Below are positions 33,841 through 39,342 of a DNA stretch of 39,342 nt, one piece after another. The notes beneath the pieces were generated by a model. That model was given only the letters and a program-made list of their open reading frames with translations, searched no databases and was not told the origin of the DNA. A program made the translations under genes and the position numbers. The DNA is from Puia sp. (GTDB lineage Bacteria; Bacteroidota; Bacteroidia; Chitinophagales; Chitinophagaceae). The DNA lies in NCBI GenBank assembly GCA_031292515.1, contig JARLGZ010000243.1:1-39342 (forward strand), given 5' to 3'. Position 1 is the first letter of the stretch. Each line of letters opens with the position of its first letter.

Positions 33841-35004
33841 ATGTTCATCGCGGTCGTGATACTTCTCGCATTTTTCCTCCTCTACGGTATTCTCATAGAT
33901 TACTACCGGCGGGCCTGGGTGGCTATTCCCCCGGTTCCCCGGGACAGGAGCCAGGAACAGAAAGGAGAACCCCCCACTTCGATTTCCGTCATTATACCGG
34001 CACGCAACGAAGAGAAAAATATTCTCGCCTGTCTCGATTCCCTGTTCCTCCAATCTTATCCCAAAAACCGGTACCAGGTGATCGTAGTCGATGATCAGTC
34101 GACCGACCGGACCTGGGAAATACTCCGGAAAATCGAATACCCCGGCATGCAGATCTTGCCCCTGCAACTGGCAGATTATCTGCCCGACAATGGAAACATC
34201 CGCGCCTACAAAAAATTCTCGATCGAAACCGGCATCGGGATGGCTAACGGGGACCTGATCATTACCACCGATGCGGATTGTCGTTTCCACCGCGACTGGC
34301 TTCGTACTGTCGCGGCATTTTATGAGCAAACAGGGGCGCAGTTCCTGGCCGCCCCCGTCAGGATCGACGCAGGGCCTTCTTTCCTGGCCGTTTTTCAGAC
34401 ATTGGATTTTATCACCCTGCAGGGGATTACGGGAGCGGCGGTCTATAAGAGATTCCACTCCATGTGCAACGGGGCCAACCTCGCCTATCCCAGAAAAGCA
34501 TTCCGGGAAGTTGGCGGCTATCAGGGCATTGACGGGATTCCTTCCGGAGACGATATGCTGCTGATGCACAAAATTTACAAAAAATATCCCGCGAAGGTGT
34601 TCTTCCTGAAAGACCGCCGCGCGATCGTCACCACGAAAGCAGAAACGACCTGGAAAGGCTTCTTCAACCAAAGGATCCGGTGGGCCAGTAAGGCAGACAA
34701 ATATGATGACAAAAGAATCTTCGCCGTCCTGTTGGGGGTATTCCTGCTTAACCTGTCATTTCCTGTATTACTGCTGGCTTCCTGCTGGAACCGGTGGTGG
34801 CTTTTAGCATTTTTTCTGCTATTGTTTCTCAAGACGGTGATCGAATATCCTTTTGTCCGGACGGTGGCCGCCTTTTTTGACCAACAGCGGCTATGCGTCT
34901 ATTTCCCTTTATTGCAACCTTTTCATATTTTCTATACGGTAGGAGTGGGATGGCTCGGCAAATTCGGCAGCTATCAATGGAAAGGCCGAAAAATAAATTC
35001 ATGA
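33841..35004 (+). CDS. Membrane-bound family 2 glycosyltransferase
   Basis: A 387-residue enzyme starting at the ATG at 33841 (MFIAVVILLAFFLLYG), which forms a first membrane helix. The GT-A domain begins TSISVIIPARNEEKNILACL, with VIVVDDQSTDRTWEIL, the metal site ITTDADCRFH, the acceptor-side GIPSGDDMLLMHKI and the Q-x-x-R-W motif as FNQRIRWASK. Two or three helices follow (about 290-370). This is the layout of processive or polyprenol-linked enzymes that add sugars at the inner membrane. The stop overlaps the next gene's start by ATGA, so both are translated together. Sugar unknown. Confidence 0.9.
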   Translation: MFIAVVILLAFFLLYGILIDYYRRAWVAIPPVPRDRSQEQKGEPPTSISVIIPARNEEKNILACLDSLFLQSYPKNRYQVIVVDDQSTDRTWEILRKIEYPGMQILPLQLADYLPDNGNIRAYKKFSIETGIGMANGDLIITTDADCRFHRDWLRTVAAFYEQTGAQFLAAPVRIDAGPSFLAVFQTLDFITLQGITGAAVYKRFHSMCNGANLAYPRKAFREVGGYQGIDGIPSGDDMLLMHKIYKKYPAKVFFLKDRRAIVTTKAETTWKGFFNQRIRWASKADKYDDKRIFAVLLGVFLLNLSFPVLLLASCWNRWWLLAFFLLLFLKTVIEYPFVRTVAAFFDQQRLCVYFPLLQPFHIFYTVGVGWLGKFGSYQWKGRKINS

Positions 35005-36110
35005 ACAAACAGTCTCCGGTCATCTGGCGTCGGTTGAAAAAAAACAAGGGAGCCATTTTCGGTATCTGCCTGATCGGACTGGCTGTATTCATCGCGGTAA
35101 CAGCCTATTTAATAGCGCCCGATCCTTCGCCGGACGCAAATCGCATGATCGTCGAAATAGGAGGACGCAAACCGGGCTTTACACAGTTATTCCTATGCGT
35201 CAAAAAAGAAAAGCAGGTCCTGCCGGTCTCGTTCCTTCAAAGATTAGTCGGAGGGCGGGAAGACAGTTGCATCTTTGTTCCCGTCAACAGCTATGAGAAA
35301 AAGACCGCGGCCGGTCAGGGCATGGACCGGGACAGCCTGGTCGTGGACCAGTTCATAGACGAAGGCGTCGAAGCCAGGACCGCCTTTCCGCTCACAGCCC
35401 TGTGCGGCGACGGCGATCCCGCTAAGGCCATCGTACAAAGAACCTTCCGCCTCGGCACCGACAAATACGGGCGCGATATTTTAAGCAGGCTGCTGATAGG
35501 AGTCCGCGTGAGCCTCGCCGTGGGCCTTATCACCGTGCTCATATCCCTGAGCATCGGTGTGTTGCTGGGTGCGCTGGCCGGCTATTTCGGGGGGAAAACA
35601 GACAATATCATCATGTGGTTTATCAATGTGATCTGGAGCATCCCCACCTTGCTGCTGGTCTTCGCGATCACCCTAATGCTGGGTAAAGGGTTCTGGCAGG
35701 TATTCATCGCAATCGGTCTCACGATGTGGGTAAATGTCGCCAGGATCGTCCGGGGGCAGATATTGACCTTACGGGAAAAAGAATATGTGGAAGCGGCAAG
35801 AGCCCTGGGCTTTGGCGATATCCGGATCATCGTGCGCCATATCCTGCCCAATGCCATGGGACCCGTTTGGGTAGTCGCCGCCTCGAATTTTGCTTCGGCT
35901 ATCGTAATCGAAGCGGGTCTCAGCTTTCTGGGGATCGGTGTGCAACCCCCTCAGCCAAGCTGGGGACTGATGATAAAAGAGAACTACAATTTCATTATTA
36001 CACATAACCCGATGCTGGCCCTCGCGCCGGGCCTGGCGATCATGTTATTGGTACTTGCTTTCAACCTGCTTGGAAACGGATTGCGCGATGCGCTGGACGT
36101 GAGGGATTAG
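35001..36110 (+). CDS. DppC/OppC-like peptide ABC transporter permease
   Basis: A 369-residue permease starting at the ATG at 35001, which overlaps the previous stop. The N-terminus is the OppC_N-type helix KNKGAIFGICLIGLAVFIAV. About 110 residues of non-membrane sequence follow (about 50-150), longer than in E. coli DppC. The core then reads RLGTDKYGRDILSRLLIGVR, five helices and the coupling 'EAA' loop EYVEAARALGFGDIRIIVRH, and ends in NLLGNGLRDALDVRD. It would form half of a peptide or nickel importer with a DppB partner. No DppB, ATPase or binding protein is nearby, so these must lie elsewhere. The pairing with a glycosyltransferase is unusual. Confidence 0.92.
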   Translation: MNKQSPVIWRRLKKNKGAIFGICLIGLAVFIAVTAYLIAPDPSPDANRMIVEIGGRKPGFTQLFLCVKKEKQVLPVSFLQRLVGGREDSCIFVPVNSYEKKTAAGQGMDRDSLVVDQFIDEGVEARTAFPLTALCGDGDPAKAIVQRTFRLGTDKYGRDILSRLLIGVRVSLAVGLITVLISLSIGVLLGALAGYFGGKTDNIIMWFINVIWSIPTLLLVFAITLMLGKGFWQVFIAIGLTMWVNVARIVRGQILTLREKEYVEAARALGFGDIRIIVRHILPNAMGPVWVVAASNFASAIVIEAGLSFLGIGVQPPQPSWGLMIKENYNFIITHNPMLALAPGLAIMLLVLAFNLLGNGLRDALDVRD

Positions 36111-36140
36111 TCTAAAGACGGATATAAAGAACCGGAGAAG

Positions 36141-36611
36141 CTACTCTTTAAAGACCTGGACATTCCTGCTGAAACTTTCCTCCAGGGAGATCAGCGTCTC
36201 TGTACGTTCGATACCTTTTATCTTCTGCAATTCGTCATGCAGCACAAACCGGAGCTGGTTGATGTCTTTACAAACAATTTCTGCAAACATGCTATAGTTC
36301 CCCGTGGTATAATTAAGCCTTACAATCTCGGGAATCTTTAGCAGTTCCTTGGCAACGCTGTCATATAAAGAACTTTTTTCAAGGTAAATCCCGATGAAAG
36401 CGATTACATCGTATCCAAGTTGCTTTAGATCCACATGTAATTTAGTACCTTTAACAACCGATAACTCTTGTAATTTTTTTATACGTACGTGTATAGTACC
36501 CCCTGAAACAAATAGTTTTTTACCAAGCTCGGCATAGGATATTTCAGCATTTTCCATCATTTCATGAATAATCTGCAGATCCAATTTGTCGAGATTCAAT
36601 TTTCCAGCCAT
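36141..36611 (-). CDS. Lrp/AsnC-family transcriptional regulator
   Basis: A 156-residue regulator. The N-terminal helix-turn-helix is LDLQIIHEMMENAEISYAEL then GKKLFVSGGTIHVRIKKLQE (about 8-50); the C-terminal RAM domain runs from about residue 66 with the effector-binding loops NYTTGNYSMFAEIVCKDINQ. These proteins bind amino acids or other small molecules and control metabolism genes as octamers. The gene converges with the permease gene, and its likely control region (36612-36765) also lies in front of the tRNA-like RNA on the other strand. Confidence 0.95.
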   Translation of the reverse strand: MAGKLNLDKLDLQIIHEMMENAEISYAELGKKLFVSGGTIHVRIKKLQELSVVKGTKLHVDLKQLGYDVIAFIGIYLEKSSLYDSVAKELLKIPEIVRLNYTTGNYSMFAEIVCKDINQLRFVLHDELQKIKGIERTETLISLEESFSRNVQVFKE

Positions 36612-36765
36612 CTTGAATAGTTATTTTTAATTTTCTCTACAATAGAATACAAATATTTAAATAAATTTTAAAATATAAAAATTTTTCTTCGAAAAAACAC
36701 AATAATATCGCATATTTCTTTAATTTCACCGCGAATTAGTTCTTTACAGCATCAGGCTGCAAAAT

Positions 36766-36940
36766 TGTGGGATGATGGAATCCTTGGCAGACATGCCCTC
36801 TTGTCTCGGGGGTGGGGATCACGGGATAAACACAGTGTAATGCCGTTCGTGTAGCTTGCTACCCGGGCGACTGGGGTTGACCACCACTACATTGCGCTGC
36901 TGCTAACCGCTCCGTGGAGGTTCGAGTCCTCCTCCTACAG
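36766..36940 (+). ncRNA. tRNA-like RNA with a 103-nt structured extra arm, copy 1
   Basis: A cloverleaf with standard parts: acceptor TGTGGGA/TCCTACA (36766-36772 and 36933-36939), U8 and G9, D stem ATG/CAT with a Leu-like D loop (ATCCTTGGCAGA), anticodon stem CCCTC/GGGGG and 7-base loop TTGTCTC (36801-36807, triplet GTC at 36803-36805), T arm GGAGG-TTCGAGT-CCTCC, and G73. No CCA is encoded. Between positions 43 and 49, a normal variable region is replaced by 103 nt (36813-36915). These fold into ACGG/CCGT at the base, the 10-bp helix CAGTGTAATG/CATTGCGCTG, an 11-position hairpin with a CUUG loop (36844-36869), and a small hairpin TGGGG-TTGA-CCACCA. U37 and a GUC triplet on a Leu-like body are atypical. 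It may be a tRNA, a tRNA mimic or a regulator. The fold is strong; the role is unknown. Confidence 0.8.
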
Positions 36941-36948
36941 CAATTTTT

Positions 36949-36990
36949 GAGAGGAAAGACTGTTATGACACAGCCTTTCCTCTCTTTCCT
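36949..36990 (+). terminator. Terminator-like hairpin after tRNA-like copy 1
   Basis: GAGAGGAAAG (36949-36958) pairs perfectly with CTTTCCTCTC (36975-36984), extended inside by CTGT/ACAG. A short T-rich tail (TTTCCTATT) follows. It may end copy 1 or act as a processing signal between the two copies. Confidence 0.6.
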
Positions 36991-36992
36991 AT

Positions 36993-37165
36993 TGTGGAGT
37001 GATGAAATTTGGCAGACATGCCCTCTTGTCTCGGGGGTGGGGATCACGGAATAAACATAGTGTAATGCCGTCCGGGTAGCTTGCTGCCAGGGCGACTGGG
37101 GTTGACCACCACTACATTGCGCTACGGCTAACTGCCCCGTGGAGGTTCGAATCCTCCCTCTACAG
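36993..37165 (+). ncRNA. tRNA-like RNA with a 103-nt structured extra arm, copy 2
   Basis: A second version with the same plan, 173 nt. Acceptor TGTGGAG/CTCTACA (36993-36999, 37158-37164), anticodon arm CCCTC-TTGTCTC-GGGGG identical to copy 1 (triplet GTC at 37028-37030), T arm GGAGG-TTCGAAT-CCTCC, and G73 (37165). The extra arm (37038-37140) is again exactly 103 nt. Paired changes relative to copy 1 include acceptor G-C to A-T-type swaps (TGTGGGA/TCCTACA becomes TGTGGAG/CTCTACA), the closing pair of the 10-bp helix C-G to T-A (TAGTGTAATG/CATTGCGCTA), and U-G to C-G and U-A to U-G in the CUUG hairpin. The D loop is two bases shorter. It is followed directly by the 114-bp terminator module. 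Same uncertainty about role as copy 1. Confidence 0.8.
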
Positions 37166-37277
37166 CCCGACCTTTGCCGCAAAGGTTCCTATGTCAGCCG
37201 CCCCTTGGTTCATCTCTGTAAGAGACTGGCCTCTTCCCATTCCTCAGACGGACGGCAGAGGCTTTTTTTATCCCTTC
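37164..37277 (+). repeat. 114-bp direct repeat, copy R1 (starts on the 3' end of tRNA-like copy 2)
   Basis: About 85% identical to 38034-38147. Shared blocks include GCAAAGGTT, TGGTTCATCTCTGT, CTGGCCTCTTCCCATT and CTCAGACGGACGGCAGAGGC followed by seven T and ATCCCTTC. The first bases overlap the last two bases of the tRNA-like RNA. R1 also holds a perfect ACCTTTG/CAAAGGT hairpin. Confidence 0.85.
37229..37269 (+). terminator. Intrinsic terminator inside R1
   Basis: GCCTCT (37229-37234) and AGAGGC (37257-37262) close a 22-base loop and are followed by seven T. It probably ends transcription of the tRNA-like pair. Confidence 0.7.
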
Positions 37278-37336
37278 ATTGTTCTTCCAAACCCCTAAAG
37301 AAAGAGGGAAAAAGGTATCCAATGCCGTTGATAGTC

Positions 37337-37894
37337 TTAACTTTTAAATCCTATTCTTTCGCGCTCTTCCCATTTTCTTTCTGAAGCCTTTTCGTCCAGC
37401 AGGTTTTCCATTGCTTCGTAAATATGGTTAAGCTGCGCATCATGTTCTCCTAATCTTTCTTTTATTTCTTTTAGCTGCTCTTTCAAATCGCTTTGTAGGA
37501 ATATGATTCGCCTTATTTCGACGAAAGCCCTCATAATGGCAATATTCATGCTGATGGCTTTATCTGAATTCAATACACCACTTAACATGGCAACCCCTTG
37601 TTCCGTAAAAACATAAGGTAAATACCTTGTTCCGCCCCAGGAATTTGAGGTTTCATTTTGCAACCTCAAACTCCTGTCTAAACTTGAGGCTTCATTTTGC
37701 AACCTCAAGCTTTCGATTTCCTCTTTGGTGAGTTGAAACATAAAATCTCCCGGAAATCGCTTCAGATTTCGCTTAACCGCAAGATTAAGTGACTTAGTCT
37801 CAATCTCATACAAGGCTGCCAGATCCCTGTCCAGGATTACCCGTTCACCCCTTATTTCATATATCCGGTTTTGGATGCTTTTTATTATCTGCAT
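37337..37894 (-). CDS. ORF6N-domain protein (phage antirepressor type)
   Basis: A 185-residue protein. The ORF6N domain fills the first 110 residues: IYEIRGERVILDRDLAALYE, LNLAVKRNLKRFPGDFMFQL, and YLPYVFTEQGVAMLSGVLNS. A C-terminal helical stretch (about 130-175, LKEQLKEIKERLGEHDAQLN) looks like a coiled coil. ORF6N/KilA-N proteins occur in phages and mobile islands and bind DNA; copies in Bacteroidota chromosomes often lie outside intact prophages. Residues 63-88 contain a 13-residue duplication starting SLRLQNE. The gene is flanked by the 114-bp repeats R1 and R2 and opposes the neighbouring RNAs and trmB. Confidence 0.9.
   Translation of the reverse strand: MQIIKSIQNRIYEIRGERVILDRDLAALYEIETKSLNLAVKRNLKRFPGDFMFQLTKEEIESLRLQNEASSLDRSLRLQNETSNSWGGTRYLPYVFTEQGVAMLSGVLNSDKAISMNIAIMRAFVEIRRIIFLQSDLKEQLKEIKERLGEHDAQLNHIYEAMENLLDEKASERKWEERERIGFKS
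37645..37721 (-). repeat. 39-bp palindromic tandem repeat inside the ORF6N gene
   Basis: Two units start at TTGAGG (37645 and 37684), each containing TTGAGGTT or TTGAGGCT, the loop TCATTTTGC, and AACCTCAA, so each can form a hairpin. They encode SLRLQNEASSLDR and SLRLQNETSNSWG. Confidence 0.85.
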
Positions 37895-38033
37895 ATAAAA
37901 CTAAATTATTTAGTACCAATTTAATTATATTCCTCATCAGGAAAAAAGAAATAGTACCCTTTTTTAAAAATAATCTCAGGCCAAATCTTTGCAGATCTTT
38001 CACAATCTGGTTCGAAAAAGACCCTGTCAGGTC

Positions 38034-38147
38034 AGCCCAATCCTTGCTGCAAAGGTTCTATCTCAGCGGCCCGCTGGTTCATCTCTGTCTTACACTGGCC
38101 TCTTCCCATTCCCTCAGACGGACGGCAGAGGCTTTTTTTATCCCTTC
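38034..38147 (+). repeat. 114-bp direct repeat, copy R2, with its own terminator
   Basis: Second copy of R1, ending 48 bp before the trmB start. The terminator stem GCCTCT/AGAGGC (38098-38103 and 38127-38132) and seven T are kept exactly. No tRNA-like RNA precedes it, although CTGGTTCGAA at 38007-38016 looks like a T-loop fragment. Confidence 0.85.
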
Positions 38148-38181
38148 TTCTCATCGGTTCCCTTCATCGCTTCCTTTGTTT

Positions 38182-38189
38182 TATTTTTG
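38182..38189 (+). promoter_or_regulatory. -7 promoter element of trmB, six bases from the start codon
   Basis: TATTTTTG followed by C matches TAnnTTTG and ends 6 bp before the ATG at 38196. With the usual start of transcription 5-7 bases after the G, the mRNA would begin at or next to the ATG. Confidence 0.6.
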
Positions 38190-38195
38190 CATCCT

Positions 38196-38945
38196 ATGGG
38201 CCAAAAGAAATTAATCCGCTTCGAAGCAATCAAATCATTTCCCAATGTGCTGCAATACCCCGAAGGAATGCCTGGTAAGTGGGCCGCATTTTTCAAAAAT
38301 GAGAATCCCCTCACCCTGGAACTGGCCTGCGGAAAGGGAGAATATACCGTCAGTCTCGCCAGGATGCATCCGGATCGAAACTTCATTGGCATAGACCTGA
38401 AAGGCAACCGTATCTATATAGGCGCAAAAAAATGCCTGGAAGACAAAATCGGGAACGCCGCCTTTCTTCGTTCACATATCGACAAGATCCTGAATTATTT
38501 CGCCCCGGGCGAAGTGAAAGAAATCTGGCTCACCTTCCCCGACCCCCAGCTACGCCTCTCCCGGATACGAAAACGACTGACACACCCGGAATTCCTGCGT
38601 CTATACGGGCAAATCCTCGTGCCCGGCGGCCGGATCCGCCTGAAGACCGACTCTCCGGCACTCTACTCCTTCACCAAATCGGTTATCGGACTCTATGGAT
38701 TGGAATTGCTGGAAGACTCACAGGATGTTCAGACGGCTATCGACACCCCCGCAAGCGCAGGCCTCGAAAACCTCCCGGAAGAAGTCATCAGGGAACTGGC
38801 CATCAAAACCCACTACCAGGGCCTCGACATCGCAAAAAGCAACCGTATCTATTACTGCTGCTTCTCATTACCGGCGAATGCCCTTCCGCCAATCGACGAT
38901 ATCCTGCACGAACGATGCAAGCAACTTGAATTACAGACAACATAA
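38196..38945 (+). CDS. trmB: tRNA (guanine-N7-)-methyltransferase TrmB
   Basis: A 249-residue SAM-dependent enzyme that makes m7G46 in the variable loop of tRNAs. The SAM motif is LTLELACGKGEYTVSLA (about residues 42-58), followed by NFIGIDLKGNRIYIGAKKCL and the family catalytic stretch EIWLTFPDPQLRLSRIRKRL, a Bacteroidota form of 'T-F-P-D-P-W-P-K'. RIRLKTDSPALYSFT and the C-terminal THYQGLDIAKSNRIYYCCFS complete it. The start ATG at 38196 is chosen from the promoter position and family length; the 69 codons upstream run through the R2 terminator and are not coding. Its position next to tRNA-like RNAs with an expanded variable region is notable but may be chance. Confidence 0.95.
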   Translation: MGQKKLIRFEAIKSFPNVLQYPEGMPGKWAAFFKNENPLTLELACGKGEYTVSLARMHPDRNFIGIDLKGNRIYIGAKKCLEDKIGNAAFLRSHIDKILNYFAPGEVKEIWLTFPDPQLRLSRIRKRLTHPEFLRLYGQILVPGGRIRLKTDSPALYSFTKSVIGLYGLELLEDSQDVQTAIDTPASAGLENLPEEVIRELAIKTHYQGLDIAKSNRIYYCCFSLPANALPPIDDILHERCKQLELQTT

Positions 38946-38974
38946 ACCGCAGTCACCGGGAACCGCAACTACAG

Positions 38975-39024
38975 AAAATGTGAACACCACAAAATGCGAA
39001 CACCAATGAAATGCGAACACCATG
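38975..39024. repeat. Three tandem copies of an AAATGCGAACACCA unit
   Basis: AAATGTGAACACCA, AAATGCGAACACCA and AAATGCGAACACCA follow each other with 2-3 bases between them (period 16-17) between trmB and the DUF5522 gene. Confidence 0.85.
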
Positions 39025-39053
39025 AGAAGGAGACGACATAAAACAAAAACGAC

Positions 39054-39272
39054 ATGAAACCTGATTGGGTTGAAGGCGACGACTTCTACTATAACGAAGA
39101 TGGATACCTGGTCCTGACCGAAAAATACCATTTCAAAAAAGGTTTTTGCTGCGGCAACGGCTGCAGGCATTGCCCTTATGACTATAAACAAGTCCCGGAA
39201 CCCCGCCGCACCCTGCTCCTCCGGCAGAGAGTCATCGGGAAAAGAGACAAATATGGCTACCCAAAAAAATAA
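39054..39272 (+). CDS. DUF5522 small Cys-rich protein
   Basis: A 72-residue protein with WVEGDDFYYNEDGYLVLTEK, then KKGFCCGNGCRHCPYDYK (about residues 29-46) carrying four cysteines and a His in a tight C-C-x(3)-C-x-x-C pattern, which fits binding of zinc or an iron-sulfur cluster. Most family members are of similar size and unstudied; the cytoplasm is the likely location. It follows trmB by 108 bp and may share its transcript. The next gene starts inside its last codons. Confidence 0.85.
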   Translation: MKPDWVEGDDFYYNEDGYLVLTEKYHFKKGFCCGNGCRHCPYDYKQVPEPRRTLLLRQRVIGKRDKYGYPKK

Positions 39273-39342
39273 AAAGCCGTCAAAGAAAAAAACACCTGAA
39301 AAAAAACCAATCAGGACAAAGGCATCAAAAAAGAACGCCTCA
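39254..39342 (+). CDS. Start of a lysine-rich protein, cut at the window edge
   Basis: ATG at 39254 opens a frame (MATQKNKKPSKKKTPEKKPI) that stays open to the end of the window, 29 codons. It overlaps the DUF5522 gene by 19 bp in another frame. The text is a basic, disordered tail as found before DNA-binding or ribosome-associated proteins; the main domain is not visible. Start is plausible but unproven. Confidence 0.45.

Noticed and set aside
36766-36940. tRNA-Leu interrupted by a group I intron
   Set aside because: The extra 103 nt lie between the anticodon stem and the T stem, the anticodon loop is intact, and no group I core or 3' terminal G site could be found.
36766-37165. tmRNA or two-piece tmRNA
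   Set aside because: Too short, a full D arm and anticodon arm are present, and no tag-peptide frame is seen.
36859-37182. 107-codon minus-strand frame over the tRNA-like pair
   Set aside because: It contains two similar halves only because the RNA genes are duplicated; the pattern is explained by RNA structure.
37989-38195. 69-codon N-terminal extension of TrmB
   Set aside because: It runs through the R2 terminator and the promoter; TrmB family length fits the ATG at 38196.

Overview
This window looks like a chromosomal segment of a Bacteroidota member, most likely from the Chitinophagaceae. Four things point there. The MeaB, KorB, TypA, AmiC-type amidase and DUF5522 proteins have Bacteroidota character. 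Several genes start directly behind a TAnnTTTG -7 element, the Bacteroidota promoter signature. Classical Shine-Dalgarno sites are weak or absent. An ORF6N gene and simple CACTACTCAC-type repeats are present. Base composition is about 50% GC in genes and clearly AT-rich in several gaps. There is no rRNA operon and no CRISPR array.

Layout. 1-4.2 kb: the cut 5' end of a secreted discoidin-domain protein, a family 2 glycosyltransferase, meaB, and a family 9 glycosyltransferase. 4.5-14.9 kb: a small membrane protein, typA/bipA, a DUF5009/NagX-like acyltransferase, an alpha/beta hydrolase, a diacylglycerol-kinase-type lipid kinase, a membrane-anchored patatin-like protein, heme A synthase (ctaA), and a two-gene YeeE/YedE transporter. 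One transporter gene carries an in-frame 90-bp palindromic insertion. 15.0-23.8 kb: rnhB, a GNAT acetyltransferase, a YciO/Sua5 protein, a JmjC/cupin protein, a long gap with a possible small RNA, korB, a small lipoprotein, a degenerate ATPase-like protein, an RRM protein, another long gap, an MFS transporter and a diheme cytochrome c. 24.1-27.9 kb: the oxidative pentose phosphate genes in the order gnd-zwf-pgl; pgl holds a repeat-derived loop. 28.1-33.6 kb: a Dabb protein, a DUF2251-like protein, a cell-wall amidase, a MarR regulator with its acyl-CoA dehydrogenase, and a second hydrolase. 33.8-36.6 kb: a membrane glycosyltransferase overlapping a DppC-like permease, then an Lrp/AsnC regulator.

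The most unusual part is 36.7-38.2 kb. Two tandem RNAs of 175 and 173 nt fold as tRNA cloverleaves with normal acceptor, D, anticodon and T arms, but the variable region is replaced by a 103-nt extra arm. That arm folds into a long helix and a three-way junction with a CUUG-capped hairpin. Base-pair changes between the two copies compensate in several stems, which supports the fold. The second copy runs straight into a 114-bp terminator-bearing sequence. That sequence recurs on the other side of an ORF6N (phage antirepressor-type) gene, just before trmB, whose product methylates position 46 in the variable loop of tRNAs. The window ends with DUF5522 and the start of a lysine-rich protein.

How genes work together: gnd-zwf-pgl forms a complete NADPH-generating branch. 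The MarR regulator and the acyl-CoA dehydrogenase form a likely fatty-acid oxidation unit with its own operator. The two YeeE/YedE genes probably make one sulfur-compound channel. Most other genes are single housekeeping or envelope functions. All assignments come from reading the sequence; no database search was run.
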